Positions 26,162-62,000 of a stretch of DNA of 62,000 nucleotides are shown piece after piece. The notes below the pieces were generated by a model that saw nothing but the letters and a program-made list of their open reading frames with translations, did no database searches and had not been told where the DNA came from. Within the stretch, counting starts at the first letter, position 1; each line of letters opens with the position of its first letter. Where the stretch lies: positions 20,852,151 to 20,914,150 of the forward strand of contig NC_135563.1 in the NCBI RefSeq assembly GCF_964340395.1, written 5' to 3'. This stretch comes from Glandiceps talaboti. Its lineage: Eukaryota; Hemichordata; Enteropneusta; Spengelidae. Position numbers and translations under genes: made by a program.

Positions 26162-29051
26162 ACACAGACACACACAGACATACACAGACAGACACAGATA
26201 AAGACACACAGACACAGACAGACAGACATAGACACATACACACACAGAGATACACAGACACAGACCACACACTATACATGTAGACATATCACAATACTAT
26301 ATATTACAGTGTCCAATATGAGTGTTTGCTTGTGAAGATTGGATTGTTATTTGTCTGATCTGAGTAAAGCAGATAACTTTTTCATCTGAAGGTACAAACA
26401 CCAATATTGGGTACTGTCGTCATGTCTACATGATGTATATGGGAGCAGTAAAGTACAGAATGTAGATATCTCCTAAGTGGCCACCACCTCAGGGTACCAT
26501 GTACATATACAAATATGTTTAAGTTTAGTTTCGTGACAAGATCAATTCAACATGTAATTACTGCTAAATGTATTTATTTGTATGTATTGTAATATCTACT
26601 TTTCATGGATTTATTTAAAAAAAGAAGTGTATCTTGTATAAATTACAATTTTAATGAGTCCTCCTGAAAACATTCCAACAAATTTTGACTGCGCTGATTG
26701 AGTAGAAAATCAAGGACAAAGTCTCACTGGTTTTGCATTTAATTACACTTATTTTTTAAGAAATAAATTTTACCAACCTTTTTCAGAAGTGAATGTACAC
26801 CACTTAGTTTATTAATCTGTTGCCTTCTATCTTGAAGTGTGTTACTAATACAAGCACTAAACTCTGTAATGGCAGCCATGTTTGTTACTAGTCCATCCAT
26901 CTCATCCTCCATCTTCTTAAAATCATTTTTCATCTGTGGTAAAATAAAACCAACATGTTGTTTTCAAATTAAACAGAAATAGTTTATTTATGAATTTAGC
27001 ATCTCGTGAATTCTGTGAAAAAGACAGGGTCTGCACCTATTTTCTTTGCAGTTGATATGCATGTTGTATCAAAACATGACAGGTTTTACAATACTCCTGA
27101 GCTGATATACTTTCCAAGCAGAGAGAGATGGGAAGGCTTGACCTTCATTCCAAACTTCAAAACAAGATTTTTTGAAAACTTCTTTTACTAACAAAGAATT
27201 CACGAACATTTCCAATATTATCATAATTCACCCACACTGAGGGTGTAACTTTGAAACAAAATAATATAATATTTGTCTCTTTTATTAAAAGTGTACGATA
27301 AATAATGTGGTCTTACCTTTCTTATGGTGTCTGTTGCACTTATAAATTTGTTGTAATTTTCATAAACCAATGTTTGCATGTCACTGTCCAATGCCTTGAT
27401 TTCTGTCAAATGTAGAAATATGAAAGTAGAATACATACATTGTACAATTCAATTAGCATTACAAAAAAAAAAAAACAATTCAAAGGAGAAATGTCTGTAG
27501 ATTTATGTTATGTCTCTTGTATTGACCATTTTTACATTTCTTTAGGATCATCTCATTTTCCGATCAGAAAAAAATTGGCGACGTTTATTTTAGGATGATT
27601 GTAGGGAATTTGAAATGTTGAAACTTGATTCGGTTTTTCTCAACTTATAGTTTTCTGTGTATAAACAATAACCCCTGGTAGAGAGAGGATTAATCACTTC
27701 TTTACACATATTTCTAATCTAACTACTGAATATGACTTTGTTACAAAATGTTCACTTTTTGCAATACTGAATAACACCTTTATTATTTTGATAATGAAAA
27801 GACTTACGTTTGACCATATCACTCTCTCTATCCATTAAATCTGTCAATCCCTTTTCCTTGACAAGTTTGTCCAAGTACATATCGGGTTTGAAATGTGCTC
27901 CATCAATATCACATGGATTCAGATTGGTTTGTCCTGCATCATCATCCATACCATAGAAGATTTTTAACATTCCATGTTTACGACGTGTCCGTCTCTCTTC
28001 AGGAGTCAGATCATCTGCACAATAAACATACAAGATACAATTTCACCATCAGTACAATTGTCAGATCGGAAAGATTGTGAGAGATGTTAGGCACACACTG
28101 ACAGATCAGACCTTGTGGGTGCAGTCTAATCTCCCTTTCCAAGCTGATAAGCCCGGACCGATGACAGTCTATGTTAGGCACATTTACAATTCACCGTCAA
28201 TCAATACACATGTACATTGCAAAGACCTAAGTGCTGTTACTTTGAGCTTTGCTTACCCAAGTTTGTATATTGTGCATGCAATTTGTAACATGAAATATTA
28301 TCCCTAAATTTATTAAAGTTATAATTGTTTCCAGTGGATACATTTTGTATATCAAATATGGGCTCCTTTGTTTAATTGGCCTAGCCCCGTTTAGCTGCAA
28401 TGATAGCTTTGTTTTTATTTTGAATACTTTTTAAATTCTCTTTTTATATTTTATATTGTGTTACTGAACATTTTACTTTTTAATTTTATTTTCTTACAGG
28501 GTTCGGAGCTGGAGGACCGAGACAGAGCAGAACTGCTACAGTTACAGCAGTTAAGCATTGTTCTGATATTACTCATCTGCAAGCTAGAGTATGATGTCTA
28601 TGTGGCTATAGATAAATATATCTTGGACTGTTTACATTTAATAATCCAAAATTTACAAATTAAAAGGGACAGGTCAAAGGTCACAAGTTTTATAACAAAT
28701 GATAAACATCGATGGAAAAGGTGGTGAATTTTTACGTTTTACTTAGTCGTCTTAAATGAGGATAATTTTGGCTAATCATACACCGTCTTGGTTAAATCAA
28801 AATCGTTCATCAAAACCGAAAATGAATAGAGATAACTTGAAAATGAAATAGTGAACTGAAAATCCACCTCTTGTTCTTGTTCAACAACATAGTTCCTAAC
28901 GAAAAAATCTGACAAAACCATGTTAGCGTTGGAAGCAGTAAGAAAAGTCATGGACGCCTTAACAATGACAGATGCGATTTCTTTACACATGAATCAAAAT
29001 CATAAAAATAAATATTCGGATTCTACCTTCGTTTATGCTGGGGGCTGCCAT
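2660..29051 (-). CDS. VPS51: VPS51, GARP/EARP tethering complex subunit (19 coding exons, complete)
   Basis: VPS51 (fat-free/ANG2) is the small subunit shared by GARP and EARP, which tether endosome-derived vesicles at the trans-Golgi and recycling endosomes. Coding exons in transcript order: 29051-29027, 28014-27808, 27402-27317, 26933-26778, 26053-25847, 25347-25259, 24781-24652, 23782-23679, 23109-22998, 22541-22361, 21833-21694, 21072-20950, 20548-20444, 19782-19642, 19222-18993, 18382-18259, 5818-5706, 3328-3250, 2689-2660. Junctions are GT-AG and phases agree; the sum is 2382 nt (793 residues; human is about 780). Diagnostic stretches: [126 protein letters not shown] and the C-terminal VIEVICDRG. 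The N-terminal 150 residues are the coiled-coil Vps51 domain. The ATG is in a 25-nt exon (MAAPSINE) that joins in phase to DDLTPEE. Confidence 0.96.
2960..3205. repeat. About 54-bp diverged tandem repeat next to VPS51 exon 18
   Basis: Four copies of a unit with CACTTTGTCAAAATTT and GTTAAAAGG(G/A)(G/A)GATTTATCC. It ends about 45 bp from the donor of exon 18 (3250). Confidence 0.7.
3736..3820. repeat. (CAGA)n microsatellite
   Basis: About 20 copies of CAGA, preceded by degenerate CAGC units. In VPS51 intron 17-18 space; no gene from 3329 to 5705 other than repeats. Confidence 0.95.
5052..5326. repeat. Compound microsatellite (TCTG)n(TATG)n(TG)n
   Basis: Tetranucleotide TCTG, then TATG (about 20 copies), then a long TG run. 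Several long frames in all phases are by-products of the repeats. Confidence 0.97.
6046..6097. repeat. 25-bp direct duplication
   Basis: GATCAACAAATGAAGTTAAG plus ATAAC occurs twice in tandem. 5819-8019 otherwise holds no gene that I can support. Confidence 0.75.
8020..8310. repeat. 21-bp minisatellite, about 14 diverged copies
   Basis: Unit about TTTGGTGATATCGTGACTAT plus A. The period of seven codons keeps frames open on both strands (seven-residue repeats such as GDIVTIF on plus). GATATC is a palindrome in each unit. No gene. Confidence 0.9.
9300..9736. repeat. Compound microsatellite with a duplicated block
   Basis: (TATG)n, (CAGA)n, (TATG)n, (CAGA)n, (CA)n. A non-repetitive spacer (GAGCACCACAAATAAACTCA, then CACAGCCATGG) occurs at 9341 and again at 9575, so the whole block was duplicated by about 234 bp. 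Confidence 0.95.
12180..12800. repeat. Diverged tandem repeat of about 110-120 bp
   Basis: Phrases such as GGTACATTCA(T/C)(C/T)GACTGA, TTCCATAGTTCAAGAACAC and CTTCTAGA recur several times at similar spacing. Old satellite-like sequence, just before the 27-bp minisatellite. The stretch 9737-12180 has no gene I can support, only loose repeats of the CTTGTCAAGACCTTTT type (11200-11900). Confidence 0.55.
12947..14178. repeat. 27-bp minisatellite, about 45 copies
   Basis: The unit GTCTATAAATGAGTAGATGG plus GGATGAG repeats with few changes over 1.23 kb in VPS51 intron 17. Because 27 is a multiple of three, the minus strand stays open for 369 codons as a nine-residue repeat (IYRPHPHLL). I regard it as non-coding: there is no conserved flank and indels shift the frame. 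Confidence 0.95.
15222..15292. repeat. (GT)n microsatellite
   Basis: About 35 GT dinucleotides. The surrounding 14179-16295 has no recognisable gene. Confidence 0.95.
16296..16494. mobile_element. Foldback MITE, copy 1 (VPS51 intron 17)
   Basis: The left arm TTTATAGCATCCATATCAAG plus TGTAAAAGTATA is answered by TATACTTTTACACTTGATAT plus GAATGCTATAAA about 65 bp later; the ends AAGTAAAACATTTTCT and AGAAAGTGCTTTACTT are also inverted repeats. No coding capacity. Another copy is at 31055-31239 and partial ones at 16508-16900 and 18456-18515. Confidence 0.8.
16508..16900. mobile_element. Longer, diverged member of the same foldback family
   Basis: TTTATAGCATCCATATCAAG at 16541 is answered by CTTGATATGGATGCTATAAA at 16852. 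The interior of roughly 290 bp is unlike that of copy 1. It lies directly next to copy 1, so one element may have inserted beside or into another. Confidence 0.55.
17210..18010. repeat. Diverged tandem repeat of about 110-120 bp with an insertion
   Basis: CACTGCCCCCAAGTGGTA or a close variant occurs at least five times, each followed or preceded by GCAGG..AGGTAGTCTGTG and TGGTGGCCTT.CAAACCCAG. Between two copies is an unrelated insert, 17545-17830, starting with a run of about 18 G and containing TTTGGTCTAACATGGGT, probably a separate interspersed repeat. Confidence 0.65.
18187..18330 (-). repeat. Tandem duplication of the 3' half of VPS51 exon 16
   Basis: The segment encoding [11 protein letters not shown] occurs twice, about 73 bp apart: in the real exon (18259-18330), followed by a good donor, and in a second copy at 18187-18250, which reads [17 protein letters not shown] and then stops without a proper donor. 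The downstream copy is therefore intronic debris or a decoy. Confidence 0.8.
18365..18460 (-). repeat. Tandem duplication of the VPS51 exon 16 acceptor
   Basis: CCATGGTACTGTAAACATAA with the acceptor GTTTACAG is present at 18375 and 18439, 64 bp apart. The transcript meets the outer copy first. Use of that acceptor would add a segment beginning [13 protein letters not shown] before the true [10 protein letters not shown]. Confidence 0.8.
18456..18515. mobile_element. Right half of the foldback MITE
   Basis: Contains ACTTGATATGAATGCTTTAA and GTAGCACATAGAGAAAGTGC as in the other copies, but the left arm is missing. It abuts the duplicated acceptor of VPS51 exon 16. Confidence 0.65.
18783..18972. 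repeat. 34-bp tandem repeat next to VPS51 exon 15 donor
   Basis: CATAAAGTTACAGACTGTGT plus CCCTCACCTAACAC in 5.5 nearly identical copies. It starts about 20 bp into the intron after the donor at 18993. Confidence 0.95.
23983..24357 (-). mobile_element. tRNA-derived SINE in VPS51 intron 7
   Basis: Read on the minus strand, the head has an A-box-like TGGTTAGGGTG (24340-24330) and a B-box GGTTTGAGCCCC (24304-24293), the internal promoter of a tRNA gene. The body runs about 300 bp and the 3' end reads GTAAAGCGCTTTGAGC then GCGCTATATAAG and (ATT)n. Such AGCGC-stem plus ATT tails are typical of SINEs that borrow a LINE 3' end. It is in the same orientation as VPS51. Confidence 0.7.
24404..24690 (-). 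repeat. Five tandem copies of the end of VPS51 exon 7 with its splice donor
   Basis: A 59-bp unit containing the end of the exon (ALRNIPM) and donor ATG^GTAAGTGTTACAAAT is repeated five times, the junctions falling near 24410, 24469, 24528, 24587 and 24651. The copy at 24652 joins the coding exon; the other four are downstream in the intron. Reading through the first donor gives [15 protein letters not shown] and then a stop. Confidence 0.85.
26098..26275. repeat. (CA)n with CAGA variants beside VPS51 exon 5
   Basis: About 29 CA repeats followed by a degenerate CACAGA tract; 45 bp upstream of the exon 5 acceptor in transcript direction. Confidence 0.95.
27808..29051 (-). CDS. VPS51: VPS51 exons 1-2: N-terminus and start choice
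   Basis: Exon 1 carries ATG at 29051 and ends at 29027 before a GTAGAA donor, leaving one G. Exon 2 begins at 28014 after a TTGTGCAG acceptor, and the joined codon gives [15 protein letters not shown]. An in-exon methionine (GMLKIFYG) would be a poor start because conserved residues lie upstream. Exon 2 encodes the conserved acidic segment [19 protein letters not shown] and ends within DMVK-Q, where exon 3 supplies IKALDSDMQ. The 1-kb intron 1 (28015-29026) holds no recognisable gene. Confidence 0.88.
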
Positions 29052-29165
29052 TTTGCTGAACGTCGACGGGAAATGATGTCATCCCATCATGCATTGCCAA
29101 CTTTATCCGGCCATTCGCCTCAGTGATGTACTGCACTGGTGAAAATCGGTCGGAGTAATGCCGAT
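29052..29165. promoter_or_regulatory. Shared bidirectional promoter of VPS51 and DCTN1
   Basis: The VPS51 start codon (29051) and the donor of the DCTN1 5' UTR exon (29198) are less than 150 bp apart on opposite strands, so both transcripts must start here. The stretch is richer in CpG than the flanking introns, has no obvious TATA box, and contains a CRE/ATF-like core (GATGTCATC, near 29076). A YY1-like CAAAATGGC on the minus strand overlaps the VPS51 start codon. Transcription start sites are inferred, not seen. Confidence 0.6.
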
Positions 29166-29198
29166 GTTGAGGTGTGTCTTTGGTTAGGAAATTTTATG
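29100..29198 (+). other. DCTN1: DCTN1 5' UTR exon 1 (5' limit uncertain)
   Basis: A good donor (TTTTATG^GTAAGTTC) at 29198/29199 lies in the intergenic spacer, and the coding exon at 30372 begins with an untranslated leader after a TTTTATAG acceptor. A non-coding first exon ending at 29198 fits. Its 5' end cannot be fixed from sequence alone. Confidence 0.5.
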
Positions 29199-30403
29199 GT
29201 AAGTTCAATTTCAAGATTAAATGTTAGTTTTCCAAGACATAGAGGATGGAAATGTAGAAGAAGATTGTATTTAGAGATTAAATTTCACTTGTAATTTGTA
29301 AACATCGTCCATATGATGAACAGAGCAGTTGAATCCCCTCCCATTCCCAATACCGAATAACATTATAAAATAATGACAAATTATGTCGTGTGATATTTAT
29401 TTGCCAGACATCACAGTTGATAATATGATTTCTGCATATGTTTATGTTATATGTGATATATATCCTTATCATATGATGTTTTGGTTTTAAATAATTTGAT
29501 AATATTTTGGGGACTAATGAGTGTTGTATTGATAATTGCTGTCAGACTACATGTACCGTTATTTAGATATGGGGTTTTCTAGTGTAAATATCGTCTATTC
29601 AAGTACGTGTGGTGATGCCTATTGTCTGACGGTATTGTATATTCAATACTTATATTCAATTATGAGGTAGATGAACTGGGAAACATATGTTTGCACCAGG
29701 TGTGATTCCCTGCAAAGTGTTAGTTGAAATTGCAATAGATAATGTCACTGGTTGCATAGGATAGAAAATGTCACCCATCTCAGATTTCATTTGACAATCA
29801 TTCACACTCATAGATATTTTAGTCAACAGTGTGTTGCTTGTATCATAGTTTTCTAAATCACTTAAAACCCTGTCAAAGATATGAAATTGATAATTTAAAT
29901 GATGATAATCTGTAGATTGGTAAATTTTTCAAAACTCTCAATGTTAAATTCTATAGATATGTATGTCATGAGTACTAACATTTGAACTAATACACACAAC
30001 ACACTGTTGATAGGTTGAGTGCTTTCAACTGCAAACAGTCAGTCTTGTTCACTCATGATAGATAGTGCTGTTTTGATCAAGTGTATATGGTTGTTTCTCT
30101 TCTAACATTTTGTGATGCACAAATTAAATGGAATTCCCATCCAAACCATTTTAGGGCAATGATTGATAATTATATCAATCTTGGTTATAAAAAAAATAAG
30201 GACTAATGCACAATTTTCGGAAAAGTATTTAAAAATGACACAATCTGAGGTTGAATTTGACACATTACTTGAGGTATGGTGTGCAGTACATGTATGATGG
30301 ACTTTCATAATACAAATGTATTAGAAACTAAGCACTTACAGATGAATGATGACTTTCTGTTTATTTTATAGGTAGATATTGAAAACCAATATTCCACATC
30401 AAG

Positions 30404-60865
<30,462 letters not shown>

Positions 60866-61734
60866 GTAAGTTTAAACCCCAACATTTAAATGTCGCACTT
60901 TTATTTTTAGATTAGTAATATCTTGTCAGTGGGTCCATATGGATTACAGATAGTAATTTTTGTGTAACAATGAATGTTTATACTTTAATAGTAATGAAAA
61001 TTTCTACTCACACAGTCAGACAATTTCTTGGAAGTGTTTCCCAAATGTTTGCTGACATCTTGTCAGTATTGTCACAAATGTACTATAATGTTTTATTGTT
61101 GCGTGCCTCAGAATAGACAAGTGAAATAAGCTTGTCAGATACAGCTGGGATTTCCATGCCAATTTTTTGTTCTAGACCAATTTTTTCTATAACTTTGCCA
61201 TACAACTGTTTTTTCACACCCCATTTTAAACTTAATCTGGCAACATATTTAGCCTGACTAAATTTACCATACCATTATTTTTTCATTCACTATTTTATTC
61301 CTAATCTGATAGCCCTACTAAATCTACCACACAACTGTTTTTATCACTCCTAAATTGTAATCCTAATCTGCCATGTAAATATAACTGCTGTGATAATTCT
61401 TTCCCAAATGTAAACAGAGAGAACAAACAGCACAATGGAATATAAATATGAATAGAATATGAATAGAATGATTGATTGATGTCATAAAGATATACACATA
61501 TAGAGTTATAATTGTCATATAATAAAATATCGAGGATGTAAAAAAAAGTAGGAAATTTATTACTTCTGTTTTGAATTGACCTGTAAAATTTGAATGGTTG
61601 ACAAATATATTTCAACTGATACATGGATATACATATTTTAACTGTCCTTCTTGGTACACTACCATTTGGTACCAAAGTTTGTTTGCTTAACCCCATACAA
61701 ATTTGTAAGATACATTGTGTCACACTGCCCTCAC

Positions 61735-61850
61735 TGGCCTGCTCTGTGAAAGGAGTTGACCAATGTGTGAGGGTGTCCTGTCAAGGTGTACCTTACAGAG
61801 GGGTTAACCGATGTGTGAGGGCGCCCTGTCACGGTGTACCTTACAGATTG
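61735..61850. repeat. About 58-bp direct repeat, also found inverted at 36255
   Basis: ATGTGTGAGGG(T/C)G(T/C)CCTGTCA then GGTGTACCTTACAG occurs twice. The sequence TGCCCTCACTGGCCTG just before it is found inverted at 36280-36300 together with GAGGGCGC, so it is a dispersed repeat. The rest of 60866-62000 is DCTN1 intron with no gene seen. Confidence 0.65.
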
Positions 61851-62000
61851 ATATACCCAAATCATTGCAATGATGGATGTTGTCATTATGTCAAATGATT
61901 GAAAGTGCAGAATTAAATCTGCATTTAATCAACGATTTGAAATTAAAAGTAAGTGAATAAAACTGAAAGTGAAATATAACTCCAGGTCATATTCACTGAA

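Noticed and set aside
28458-28727. 89-codon plus-strand frame with [17 protein letters not shown] in VPS51 intron 1
   Set aside because: It begins near an acceptor-like CTTACAG, but it is upstream of the DCTN1 promoter, has no partner exon and quickly loses protein-like composition.

Overview
This is nuclear DNA from an animal, most likely a marine invertebrate. The coding exons are short and split by GT-AG introns, the introns are AT-rich and full of microsatellites, and both main proteins align closely along their length with vertebrate counterparts recalled from memory. The sequence does not let me name the phylum; no bacterial, viral or organellar genes were seen.

The window holds two conserved housekeeping genes head to head. 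On the minus strand, 2660-29051, is a complete VPS51 gene (subunit of the GARP/EARP vesicle-tethering complexes), which I could join into 19 coding exons with every splice phase consistent (2382 nt, 793 residues). On the plus strand, from a 5' UTR exon ending at 29198 to the right edge, is DCTN1 (dynactin p150Glued). It starts at 30404 with a CAP-Gly domain, continues through the coiled-coil 1 region and intercoil domain, and leaves the window after the exon ending at 60865. About 100-150 bp between the genes must serve as a shared bidirectional promoter. Both products act in retrograde membrane traffic, so shared control would make sense.

The most unusual structure is in the 14.2-kb intron 4 of DCTN1. 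A segment of about 8.76 kb (37314-46074) is bounded by two inverted repeats of 199 bp that are identical base for base and flanked by a 7-bp direct repeat (AATATTG). This is a recently inserted DNA-transposon-like element. It carries two convergent spliced genes. The plus-strand gene (40264-43282, 331 residues) has a DNA-binding domain like that of nuclear respiratory factor 1 / erect wing, followed by a series of small acidic exons all separated by phase-1 introns. The minus-strand gene (45796-43596, 136 residues) is small, basic at its N-terminus and has a CxC motif. No DDE transposase core was recognised, so the element is either non-autonomous or of a kind I do not know.

Other items: a hammerhead-ribozyme-like motif at 1857-1899 (minus) in a repeat downstream of VPS51; tandem microduplications that span splice sites in both genes (18187-18460, 24404-24690, 54697-54945); a possible 36-residue cassette exon in DCTN1; a tRNA-derived SINE (23983-24357); several foldback MITEs; a 27-bp minisatellite of about 45 copies and a 21-bp minisatellite, both in the 12.4-kb intron 17 of VPS51; and many long compound microsatellites. 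Most long open frames in the window fall in these simple repeats and are not genes.
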